Of a stretch of DNA of 22,500 bases, positions 8,112-15,907 are shown piece by piece. Under the pieces are notes generated by a model. The model saw nothing but the letters and a program-made list of their open reading frames with translations, was not told the origin of the DNA and did not search any database. Made by a program: the position numbers and the translations under genes. Origin of the DNA: Prorocentrum cordatum. Taxonomy: Eukaryota; Sar; Dinophyceae; Prorocentrales; Prorocentraceae. Location of the stretch: NCBI GenBank assembly GCA_963575745.1, contig CAUYUJ010000696.1:1-22500 (forward strand), read 5' to 3'. Each line of letters starts with the position of its first letter. The first letter of the stretch is position 1.

Positions 8112-9312
8112 TGCGTCGTCCTCCCCTCGACCCGGCCCGCGACCCACCCGCGACCCACCTCGCGACCAGCCCGCGACCCACCCCGCGACCCACCCGCGAC
8201 CAGCCCGCGACCCGGCCCGCACCCGCGACCCACCCGCGACCCACCCGCGACCCACCCGCGACCCATTCGCGACCCACCGCGACCTACCCGCGACGCGGCC
8301 CGCGACCCACCCGCGACCCACCCGCGACCCACCCGCGACCCACCCGCGACCCACCGCGACCCACCCGCGACCCAACCCGCGACCCACCCGCGACCAGCCC
8401 GCGACCCGGCCCGTGACCCACCCGCGACCCACCCGCGACCCACCCACGACCCACTTGCGACCCACCGCGACCCACCCGCGACCCGGCCCGCGACCCACCC
8501 GCGACCCACCCGCGACCCACCCGCGACCCATCTGCGACGCAACCCGCGACCCACCCACATTGCTTTAACAGAAAATCGGCACCTGCGGCGGGCTCGTGAT
8601 ATAGCTTGAAAAAATCTGCGCCTGCGGCGGGCCTCTTCAGAGCCTCGCAGACTGCCGACGTCCCCGCCGCCCCCTCACTCTTATCCGCAACTGCAGGGTG
8701 CTTCCTACAATATTATTCAATCGCTTCGCTCACTCCGCTGGCCCATGTTGCATGATCGCTACTGTTTCGCCGTGGGCCCGGGGCCATGGTGGCGCCGCCG
8801 AGGAGGAAGGAGATGAGGATGGGGAAGGGGAGGGGAGGAGGAGGAAAGGATGAGAAGGAGAGGAGGAGGATGAAGAGAAGTAGGAGGAGGAGGAAGAGGA
8901 AGGGGCGGAGGAGGAAGCCTCTCGTTGCCATCTAGGTGTGGGGTGCTTCCTAAAGTATTATTGTCTCAACGGGATTCTCGCCTGAATGGCAAGCCCGCGA
9001 GGTGATCGTCTGTCAAGGGGGCACTTCTTCTGGCCGTTCCCCACTCAGTGCCTGCACTGGAGGGGTCCCAGCGGAGATTGAAGGATGTGGCGACAGTTCC
9101 AGGCCGATTTCGGCAGGCGGCTGGGTTCCAGGGTTCCGTTCGGGTTCCCGGGCTCCGGTCCTGGGTTCCGGGCCGATTTCGGTGGTCGGCGGGGTTCCTG
9201 GGTTCCCGGGTTTTTGGTCGATCTTCTTATCGATCGGTTTCACCATCGATCTCATTACGTACCCACTTCTCTATCGATCTCGCAAGCAATCTCACCATCG
9301 ATCTCACCATCG
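8111..9312. repeat. Segment D, second copy
   Basis: Nearly identical to 4301-5502 at a constant offset of 3810. It contains the 11-bp GCGACCCACCC minisatellite (about 8131-8555), the non-repetitive part with the two GGGGTGCTTCCTA-type motifs (near 8696 and 8940), the GGA block (8795-8920) and the GGGTTCC repeats (9095-9215). Unlike the first copy, its right edge continues without interruption into a longer ATCGATCTCAC array. Confidence 0.95.
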
Positions 9313-9482
9313 ATCTCACAAGCGATTTTACTGTAGTTCGCACGAGCGATATCATAATCAATCTGACTATCGATCTCATTGAATCGACGTCACTCTCGGT
9401 CTCACGATCGACCTTACAATCGTCCTCACTATCGATTTCGCTATCAATCTCACTATCGGTCTCACAATCGATCTCGGTATCC
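9225..9482. repeat. Degenerate ATCGATCTCAC(C/T) array, about 12-bp unit
   Basis: Some twenty variants of a 12-bp unit (ATCGATCTCACC, ATCGGTCTCACA, ATCAATCTCACT and similar) are arranged head to tail. ATCGAT is itself a palindrome. The array is uninterrupted here but cut at the equivalent of 9310 in the first D copy. Confidence 0.88.
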
Positions 9483-9615
9483 ACATTTTTAATGTTCAAA
9501 CCATCCACTGCTTGGGATTTTTCTCTGGTGTAATACAGATACATGAGAAGGGGATGTCCTTGTTTCAGGACGGGAGGGTTTATTGCAGCATCGTTTGGCG
9601 CATCATGGGTTGATT
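9483..9615. other. Short non-repetitive spacer, nothing identified
   Basis: About 130 bp of mixed sequence without repeat structure or a convincing reading frame. Confidence 0.5.
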
Positions 9616-9898
9616 GTGGTCCTTCTCCTCCCCCCCTGCTCCTCCCCCCTCCTACTCCTCATCCCTGCCCTCCTCTCCCGTCTCCTCCCCCTCCTCTTCC
9701 CACTCCTTCTCTTCCCCCAGCTCTTTCTTGTCCTCCCCGTGCTTCCCGTTCCCCTTCTGCTTATCCTGCTCCCCCCTCTCTCCTCCCTCCATCCCTGCCT
9801 CCCTCCCTCCCGCCTCCCCCACTGCATCCTGCTTCTCCTCCGCCCCCTCGTACTCCTCCGAGGAAGGAGGAGGAGGAGGAGGAGGAGGAGCAAGCATT
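9616..9898. repeat. Pyrimidine-rich CTC/CCT tract followed by a short GGA run
   Basis: About 240 bp of C/T-rich sequence on the plus strand (CTCCTCC and CTCCCTCC motifs, plus a TCCCTCCCTCCC-like patch). It switches abruptly to GGAGGAGGAGGAGGAGGAGG at 9865-9890. The two halves are rough complements and could fold back. Several open frames on both strands read Pro/Ser/Leu or Arg/Gly/Glu and are artefacts of composition. Confidence 0.85.
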
Positions 9899-9899
9899 A

Positions 9900-10375
9900 G
9901 GGAGGAGGTAGGATGAGGAGAGTCCAGGAGGGTAGAGTACATGGCCTACTCTTGTTTGCACTCTTTGGAAGAATATCATCTTGAGCAGGGCCCTTTGACA
10001 TCTTATTGGTGCACCGCGGATGTCGAAGATCTCGGCCAAGTCACTTGCCTCTTGATTGTTGCAATGCTTTCTCTTAGCGCATGATTCCTGGCTGCTTCGC
10101 CTAACTTTCGAGTGCAGCGAATATTCGTCCCAATCCTTCAGCGGTGGTGTCTTCGTGTTGACAGAGCGTTTGTTGCTCCCTTCTGTTCCTACAGATCCTC
10201 ATCATATGGCGTCCATCCAGGCCTCTGTCTCACCTCGCTTCCTGTATCCCGTCTCGTAGTGTGCTTCTCTTTACGTACGTGCGTATGTGCATAAATGTAG
10301 CTATACATACACACGTACAAACATACCTGCTTACTTTCACATTGGCATGTATAGTGCATCCCTGTCTTTATACGT
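9900..10375. other. Non-repetitive stretch without a recognisable gene
   Basis: Mixed-composition DNA of moderate GC. Two frames of 60-67 codons lie at 10056-10259 and 10112-10294; neither has recognisable motifs and they overlap each other. From about 10295 the sequence becomes rich in ACAT/TACA steps leading to the TC microsatellite. I cannot assign a function. Confidence 0.5.
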
Positions 10376-10452
10376 ATCCCTCTCTCTCTTTATGTCTTTC
10401 CATCTCCCTCTCTCTCTCTTCCTCTCTCTCTCTCTCTCTTCCTCTCTCTCCC
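10376..10452. repeat. (TC)n microsatellite, interrupted
   Basis: A TCTCTC run with short interruptions (TTTATG, CATCTCCC, TTCC), entirely pyrimidine on the plus strand over most of its length. Confidence 0.93.
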
Positions 10453-10690
10453 GATTCCAGTATATCGTCATCGATCGTTTTCTCGCTACATGCATCTGTA
10501 ATTGTATGTTTGTGTGCCCCTCCCCTTGCGTGCCTGGCACGTGCATTATTGCACGGCTGGGTTCCGCAGCTTTCGAAGGTCCCCGAGATCTCGCCGGTGC
10601 AATCCGGCCCTCGACCCAGGATGCCTCTGGGTGGTTTCACCAGTGAAGTCGGTTTGGGTGTTGAGTTCACTCGAAGATTAAATTCCCGCC
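10453..10690. other. Non-repetitive island between microsatellites
   Basis: About 240 bp of mixed sequence with a frame that runs out of the flanking microsatellites. Nothing is recognised. The 189-codon frame at 10261-10830 that crosses it is mostly microsatellite-encoded Ser/Leu and Tyr/Ile repeats. Confidence 0.5.
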
Positions 10691-10693
10691 CTC

Positions 10694-10812
10694 ACATATA
10701 TATATATATACACATATATATATATATACATACATGCATATATATATATACATACATATATATGTGCATAAAGTGTGTATGCATGTACATCTATGTATAT
10801 ATACATAACTAT
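10694..10812. repeat. (TA)n / TACATA microsatellite
   Basis: Several TATATATA runs are separated by CACA, CATACATGCA and CATACA interruptions. A similar shorter TA/TG tract is at 14385-14478. Confidence 0.95.
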
Positions 10813-10844
10813 ATTACGGCACATGCTTAATCATATGCGTATCT

Positions 10845-11010
10845 GAGTATGTGTATGTCTGAGTGTGAGTGTGTGCGTGTGTGAGTGTGTGTGTGTGTCT
10901 GTGTGTGAGTGTGTGTATGTGAGTGTGTGTGTGAGAGTGTGTGTGTGTGTGTGTCTGTGTGTGAGTGTGTGTGTATGTGTGAATGTGTGTGTGTGGTGTG
11001 TGTGCGTCCT
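10845..11010. repeat. (TG)n microsatellite with GAGTG interruptions
   Basis: About 165 bp of GT/TG dinucleotides with regularly spaced GAGTG and CTGTGTG interruptions, roughly every 10-30 bp. Long overlapping frames on both strands (Cys/Val plus, Thr/His minus) arise from the dinucleotide repeat and are not genes. Confidence 0.95.
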
Positions 11011-11019
11011 CCCTCCTCG

Positions 11020-12256
11020 ATTCCCGATATCCCGCTTCCGCTTCCCTAACATTCCCGTTTGTGAATACAGCACGTGATGTTTCCCTCGTCTCCCGCCTCC
11101 TCTTTTCTCTCGTTGCCCCTCCCTGGGTGCCTCCTTCTGTGCTGCTGGACGCGCAGCGGTCGCAGTTTTCACGCGCCCCTCGTGTCATCCGCGCAGTGGC
11201 GCCACACGCCGAGGCAAACTGCTACCTCCCCCCCTGGGTGCTGCCAAGCGCACAGGGAGGTGCCACTCCCGTGCCCCAGACGGTCCAGCGGAGCGCCCCC
11301 CCCCTCCCTTCCTGGGGAGGAGCACAGGCTTCGAATCGGGCCACGCTGGGTCGCCACGAACTCCCTGCCGAACACCCGCGCTCTCTCTTCCTCTCCGCGT
11401 GGCGGCCCCACCTCCTCGTCAAGGCGCTGCAGCGAGGGCCGCTTCGGGCTCAGGAGGGGCTCGGCGGCCCAGGCCGCTCCTCAGGTCTGGCTCTGGACGC
11501 CCCGTCCTGGCCGAAGCCCGCCGCGGCCAGAACGGCCCGTTCGATCCTTGGCGACCCATCCTTCTGGCAGCCTGGTGTCTGGAGGCGGGGGAAAGGGCGA
11601 GGCGCAGCGGGGCGGGCGGGAGGCGTGTGGAGCAGCAGGGCCGCCGCCGCCGCCGCCCCCCGAGGCCTCGCAGTGAGCCGCCGCGCGGCGTGCGCCGCGA
11701 GGCGCGCCGGGCGGGCTCCCCGGCGCGCGGCGGCGCTCGGCGGCGCGCGCCCTCGGAGGAGCGCCTGCCGCTGCTGCCCGCCAGGCGGGGCACGGCGAGC
11801 TCGGCGCGGGCGGCGCGCGGTGTAAAGAAGCCGTCGGGGGTGGACAGAACCCCCAACAGTGGCACGTCGATTAGTGAATTGTCCGTTTTCGGTTCTCGGG
11901 AGGGCGCCGTGGCCGCTATTTTCCAGGCTTGCGCCCGCCAGGTTTGGGCCTCCGGTCGTTTTCACGAAACCGCGTTTTACGAAAGGGGGGTCTGTACATC
12001 CCCGAAGCCGAGCGTCCCGAGCCCGCGCCCGCGCGGCGCGCGCAGGAGCCGGAGGTTGCCAGAGGCGGTGCCAGCCCGGGGTGCCCCCCACCAGGGGGGG
12101 GGTCAGGGGAGCGGCGGGGGGGAGCGACGACGACGACGACGACGGCGACGACGACCACGACGGCGGCGGCTGCGCCAGCGGTTGCGGCGGCCTGCCGCGA
12201 CGTTGGGGGGCCCCTGGGGTGGGGGGCGGCCAAAAGGCGGCGCGCCCGGGGGGGAG
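11020..12256. other. GC-rich region with long overlapping open frames; coding status unresolved
   Basis: From about 11090 to 12256 GC content is very high and several frames stay open at once: plus-strand frames at 10983-11825 (280 codons) and 11399-12310 (303 codons), and a minus-strand frame at 11450-12322 (290 codons). All read Ala/Arg/Pro/Gly-rich sequence, as expected from composition alone. The only stretch with mixed composition is about 11830-12000 in the 11399 frame, where an Ile/Ser/Phe/Val-containing segment appears. A GACGACGAC run is at 12125-12160. No domain is recognised. The region abuts the GT of the intron-like element at 12257, so an exon ending at 12256 is conceivable. Confidence 0.3.
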
Positions 12257-12428
12257 GTGAGTAGGGGCGGGCCTTCTCAGAAGGCTCGGGAAGTCCCCCT
12301 GGCTTTCTGAGAAGTGTCTCACGCATTCCCCGAAGGCACGGAAAATCGTTCAGAAGGTCTCAGAAGCACCGCCGCCGTCTGAGAAGACCTTCACCTTCTC
12401 ATTGCTTCCCCTCGCTCGCCGCCGAAAG
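12257..12428 (+). mobile_element. Introner/MITE-like element, copy 1 (plus orientation)
   Basis: A ~172-bp segment starts AG|GTGAGT, a textbook 5' splice-site match, followed by AGGGGCGGGCC. It contains four CTTCTCAGAAG/CTTTCTGAGAAG/GTCTCAGAAG/GTCTGAGAAG palindromic motifs and ends …CGCCGCCGAAAG. A second copy with the same order of landmarks lies on the minus strand at 15729-15907. Shared landmarks in order are GGGGCGGGCC, CTCAGA, GGCTCGG, AAGTC, CCCCGAA, CAGAAGG, CTGAGA, TCTTC/CCTTCTC and CGCCGCCGA. Introner elements and short inverted-repeat elements that bring their own splice sites are established in several algal and dinoflagellate genomes. That this one is spliced is inference. Confidence 0.55.
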
Positions 12429-12960
12429 AGGGTGGTGATGATTAGGAGTGTGCGGGTATTTGGCGGGGGCCATGGTATTTCTACGGATTTCATGGCCCCC
12501 GCTTCTTTCAATACGTCCCCGGTTTCCCTCCCTCATCCGTGCACGTGCCCGCGGCTTGGACTTTCCCCTCCCGGACGCCCCCGATGGAGGCCCCCCTGGG
12601 CCTCGCGAGGGGGCCCCTCTCTGGCAAAACATTTGGGTCGCCCCGGCCCAGGACCACGAACACCTGACAGAGGTGCCGCGCGCAGGAGTCAGAAGTCGAA
12701 TATGTTGCAATATGTCAAGCATAATCGAAAAATGTTTGCCAGCGTGGACCCCTGAGAACGAATTGTGTACTCAAGCTGTGCAGTGGAAATTGCGGGGGAA
12801 GCTACAGTCAAGACGCTGAACAAAAGGGCTACCCTGGGATCTGGAGGGGCTCAGATTTTCCGGCAGTTCCTTTGATTTATGGATTGAGAAAACCGTGTCG
12901 AAGAAAATACCGGACAACCCAGACAACCCCTATGTACAAGATGGAGACCATAAGTGCCCT
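12429..12960. other. Mixed-composition stretch, no gene recognised
   Basis: Two overlapping plus-strand frames (12402-12755 and 12448-12819, 117 and 123 codons) and a minus-strand frame (12399-12722) cover this stretch. The 12448 frame has the most protein-like residues near its end (Ser-Ile-Ile-Glu-Lys-Cys-Leu, Trp-Thr-Pro-Glu-Asn-Glu). None shows a known motif. Near 12905-12930 is a GGACAAC-CCAGACAAC-CCC direct repeat related to the GGACAAC repeats at 13275-13340. Confidence 0.35.
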
Positions 12961-12961
12961 A

Positions 12962-13170
12962 GCATGTTGATGTGGCCAGCGTTCGAGCGAAAGACCCGTC
13001 CCCTATGAGGCATGTGGCCAGCGCACTGGCGACAACACCATTCCCAGTCAAGCATGCGGCTGGCGCCCTGGCAAGAGCAACATCCGGCGCTCTCTGGCGA
13101 CAGTACACTTCCCAATCAAGGATTTGGCCAACGCTCTGGCGACAGCACCGTTCCCAATCAAGAAAAAGGA
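12962..13170. repeat. Degenerate ~42-bp tandem repeat (ATGTGGCCAGCG…CCCAATCAAG)
   Basis: Four imperfect units each run ATNTGGCCANCGC, CTGGCGACA, then TTCCCAATCAAG. They start near 12965, 13012, 13054 and 13122. The third unit is longer (about 68 bp) because part of CTCTCTGGCGACAG is duplicated in it. The frames across it on both strands are repeat-derived. Confidence 0.75.
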
Positions 13171-13558
13171 CAGAGAGAAACGAGGAGGGGGAAACGGACA
13201 GGAGGCGAATGAGGAAACAGTGTTGTTGAGGTCGATGAATCTGGCATGCGCATTGCGCTGACAATGCGAAACTGCCGGACAACCTCTGAGACAATCCCGC
13301 GAGTATCCGGACAACCCCCCCCGGACAAACCTTTTGGACAACTTTGCCCTGAAATTCCTCCGTGTGGAACATGTTTGTGGCCTAGCGGCCAGAGAAGCCC
13401 CGCCGTTCCTTTATGAATTGTGCGTTCCGTATGCTAGCTCGAGCGCTGTACGTGGTGGAAGCAGGATGGCTCTGTGATGCAAGCTGTGCCGTGCAAATCT
13501 GCGTGATGCGGGCCATGCGGTCCCCCGTACTTGCGCGGTGCAGTGTATCGGCCACGCG
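13171..13558. other. Mixed stretch with GGACAAC repeats; no gene seen
   Basis: At 13275-13345 the motif GGACAAC or GGACAAA occurs four times in 70 bp. The remainder (13346-13558) has a 60-codon frame at 13413-13595 without recognisable features. I see no support for a gene. Confidence 0.45.
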
Positions 13559-13708
13559 CAGAGGGGGGTGGGGGGGAGTGGGGAGGGCTTCTTAGAAGCA
13601 CCCCTGCTTGTTAGAAGGCGCGGGCCTCATCTACAGATGTAAGGCCGGCGCTTTCTAAGAAGCAGCCTCCTTCTAAGGAGCCCTCCCCCCTCCCCCCACC
13701 CCCTTGTG
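13559..13708. mobile_element. ~150-bp near-perfect palindromic element (MITE-like hairpin)
   Basis: The left half (GAGGGGGGTGGGGGG…GGGCTTCTTAGAAG…TGCTTGTTAGAAGGCGCGGGCCT) matches the reverse complement of the right half (…AGGCCGGCGCTTTCTAAGAAGCA…CTTCTAAGGAGCCCTCCC…CCACCCCC) along its whole length. Only scattered mismatches and a small apex around ATCTACAGAT at 13630-13640 break it. It would fold into a single ~70-bp stem. The core motif CTTCTTAGAAG resembles the CTTCTCAGAAG motif of the two intron-like elements at 12257 and 15907, suggesting a related fold-back class. No coding capacity. Confidence 0.7.
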
Positions 13709-13724
13709 CGCGCCGCCAAAATTT

Positions 13725-13888
13725 TGCTTCTAGCATCGACTGGCGTCGATTAGCGTCTAGAGTCGATGACATAGCGCCGATTTTTGCGTCGGTTAGCGTC
13801 GACCTAGCGTCGACCTAGCGTCGATCTAGCGTCGATCTAGCGTCGAAGAGCGTCGATTCGCAGGAGCGTCGATGAGCGTCGATAGCCC
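13725..13888. repeat. TAGCGTCGACC array (11-bp unit, degenerate edges)
   Basis: The centre (13792-13850) is regular: TAGCGTCGACC or TAGCGTCGATC every 11 bp. The edges decay into GCGTCGATTAGC, GCGCCGATTTTTGCGTCGG and AGGAGCGTCGATG variants. The strand-symmetric GTCGAC core makes each unit partly palindromic. Confidence 0.88.
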
Positions 13889-13944
13889 CCTTTGTGCGCA
13901 CCGCCATGCGTATGCCGTGCACGCTGAAGATTCTACGCCGTGCC

Positions 13945-14170
13945 TCCCGCGGAGGAGGAGGAGGAGGAACAATGATACGAGGAGGAGGAGGAGGAGGAAC
14001 AATTATACGAGGAGGAGGAAGAGGAACAATAATACGAGGAGGAGGAGGAGGAGGAACAATGATACGAGGAGGAGGAGGAGGAGAAGGAGGAGGAACAATT
14101 ACACGAGGAGGAGGAGGAAGAGGAGGAGGAGGAGGAGGAGGAGGAGGAGGAGGAGGAGGAGGAGGAGGAT
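13945..14170. repeat. GGA minisatellite with ACAATNATACGA spacers
   Basis: Runs of three to six GGA triplets are separated by ACAATGATACGA-type spacers at about 13969, 13999, 14026, 14056 and 14094. This gives a unit of about 27-38 bp, then a pure GGA run of about 45 bp. All unit lengths are near multiples of three, so the plus-strand frame stays open as Gly/Arg/Thr/Ile repeats and the minus-strand frame as Pro/Ile/Val. I do not call a gene, though the regular triplet phase is notable. Confidence 0.9.
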
Positions 14171-14384
14171 ACGCCGTGCCGCGCCGTGCCGCACGGGGCG
14201 CCCGCGGGGCGCCAGCCGCGGACGGCGGCCGCACGCAGCACTTCAGAGAAGCCCCGGCCCGCGCGCGCGCGGCGGCCGCGGGGCGGCCACGGGGCGGCGG
14301 CGGCGGCGAAGACCTCAGTGGGGCCTGTCCCTCCACAGGAGGAGTGCTCAAAAATAGCCCCCAATGATAATGCGGGGACGATTT
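14171..14384. other. GC-rich stretch ending in a CAGGAGGAGT motif
   Basis: Very GC-rich sequence with a CGCGCGCGC run and GGCGGCGGCGGCG near 14295-14308. At 14325-14356 lies CCCTCCACAGGAGGAGTGCTCAAAAATA, similar to 17185-17216 and 17411-17433. The pyrimidine tract followed by CAG|G would also fit a 3' splice site. No gene is recognised. Confidence 0.4.
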
Positions 14385-14478
14385 CATATATACACTCACT
14401 TATACATTAACCTATATATACAAATAGACATATATGTACATGTGTATATATATATATGTATATATATATATGTGTGTA
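14385..14478. repeat. (TA)n / TATG microsatellite
   Basis: Runs of TATATATA with CATATG and TGTGTG interruptions, similar to 10694-10812. Confidence 0.92.
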
Positions 14479-15190
14479 TTGGTCATGCTTGAATCTGTTT
14501 GACTATTCGGCACTGTTCGCCCAAGATCCGCCTGCAGGAGGACGTGCCCGACCTGAGCGAAGACCCGAAAAGCCAAGCCACACACTCAGAAGGGGAGCGC
14601 GAAGCCTTCGGCGCAAGCGCCGCTCCGGAAACATCCCCAAGCCTTCTTCGTACAGCAGGCGCACGCAGTCTGGAACGTGCCTGCCAACGGGTGCCCGACA
14701 CGATAATGCCTGATCTCCCGACCTGGCCGTAGGAGCCGTGGGTTACCGTGCGAAGCGCAGAGTCGACGCAGGACGTGCCGCCAGACTTCTTGTAGCACGA
14801 TTCGGTCCGACGACGCGGAAGCAAAAACGTGATCATCGCGAGAAGTTACGACCAGAGCGCTGGGCCCTGTCTTGCTGCTGCTCTCGTCGAGCTCGATCGA
14901 TCTGCCACTGCCCCGGGGCCCGAAGCTGGGCGAGAGCGCCAGGTGTGAACAAAAAATGCGACGCCCACATCGCGGGGTGATGTCTTGTGGCAAGATTCCG
15001 TGGTGATCTTTCAGGATATCTTGCGATGCTCTGTGTGACCTGTGCCTGGCCAGGAGTCGCCAGAACGAGGGGGCGACTTGCGTTCGAGCTTCGAAACCTC
15101 GGTCTCGGTTCTCAGGGGGGGGGCCCACTGCTCAGTTGTGGCATCACGCGGTGGCGCGACGGCGAGGCGCTCGTGTGATCCGGAGCGAAC
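14479..15190. other. Non-repetitive mixed-composition region; gene content unresolved
   Basis: This is one of the few ~700-bp stretches without obvious repeats. Candidate frames are plus 14499-14732 (77 codons, mixed acidic and basic residues, the most protein-like), plus 14738-14980, and minus 14586-15128 (180 codons). They overlap and none has a motif I know. A patch at 14529-14558 (CGCCTGCAGGAGGACGTGCC) resembles 17521-17550, where the reading ACR-(E)-D/G-x-PDL recurs. That similarity could be a dispersed repeat or a shared exon fragment. Confidence 0.35.
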
Positions 15191-15214
15191 GGTCCATGAA
15201 GCGGTCCAACGCTG

Positions 15215-15335
15215 CTTTTATTTAGTAATAATATGTACATATCTAATGATATCTCTATACATATATATAACGGTTCATACAAGACACAACTAAACACCCC
15301 CCCTCCCCCCCCACAAAAAAAACGCAAGCACCCGC
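15215..15335. other. AT-rich patch and C-run
   Basis: 15215-15275 is AT-rich (TTTATTTAGTAATAATATG, ATACATATATATAACGG). It is followed by ACACCCCCCCTCCCCCCCAC and A8. It is probably a small low-complexity island; no element is recognised. Confidence 0.6.
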
Positions 15336-15728
15336 TGCACATCCTCGAGGGCACGAAGGGCAGAGCTCAGCACCTGGGCCAGAGGACCAGCCGAGGAAGG
15401 CGCTCGCCGCCGCGGAGGAGGCCGCCCTGCTGAGCCGCCGGGCGGATGACCCGGAGGCCCCCCCCGCCACCCGCGCCGCCGCGCACGGCCCACGCCTCTC
15501 TCGGGGCAGACCAGCCCAGACTTCCCACGTCTTACGTCGGCGAGCGAAGTAGGGCGGGCGCCCCGCGTCCCCCGCTGCCGGCGGCGAGCGAGGACGTGTC
15601 CTGGTCTCCTGTCGGTCTTCCGCCCTCGGGGTGCGCTCCAGCGGCTGCGCCTCGCCGAGAGCGCTTCGGGGGTGCCCGCATCATCCCGAACGGCCGCCCG
15701 AGACCCGAGCTATGACCCGAAAACTGAC
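15336..15728. other. GC-rich stretch, no recognisable gene
   Basis: GC-rich sequence with overlapping frames on both strands (for example plus 15446-15715). The residues read are Arg/Pro/Ala-rich as composition predicts. On the minus strand this would lie downstream of the intron-like element; if that element were spliced out, the upstream minus frame would meet a TAG about 20 bases later. Confidence 0.35.
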
Positions 15729-15907
15729 CTCGGCGGCGCGCCCGGGGTGGAGTGAAGAAGAGAGAAGACCCTCTCAGAGGGCAGCGGGGCTTCTCAGAAG
15801 CCGTGTGGCCTTCTGAGAGGTTGGCTGCGGTTTCGGGGGAGGCTTGGGAGACTTTCCCGGAGGCCGGAGGACTTCCGAGCCCTCTGAGGGGGCCCGCCCC
15901 CTCGCAC
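15729..15907 (-). mobile_element. Introner/MITE-like element, copy 2 (minus orientation)
   Basis: On the minus strand the segment starts AG|GTGCGAGGGGGCGGGCC and ends …GCGCGCCGCCGAG. It is about 179 bp and aligns with the plus-strand copy at 12257-12428 along its whole length, with several conserved blocks and the same palindromic CTCAGA/TCTGAG theme (CCCTCAGAGGG, CCTCTCAGAAGG, CTTCTGAGAAG, CCTCTGAGAGGG). The flanks are less alike than the interior. The possible splice sites are GT at 15907-15906 and AG at 15730-15729. Confidence 0.55.

Noticed and set aside
10814-11188. His/Thr-rich proteins over the TG microsatellite
   Set aside because: Dinucleotide-repeat artefacts on both strands, with no protein-like sequence outside the repeat.
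11399-12322. A confident Ala/Arg/Pro-rich gene in the 11.4-12.3 kb GC-rich block
   Set aside because: Plus and minus frames are equally long, have only composition-driven residues, and run into the intron-like element; neither can be preferred.
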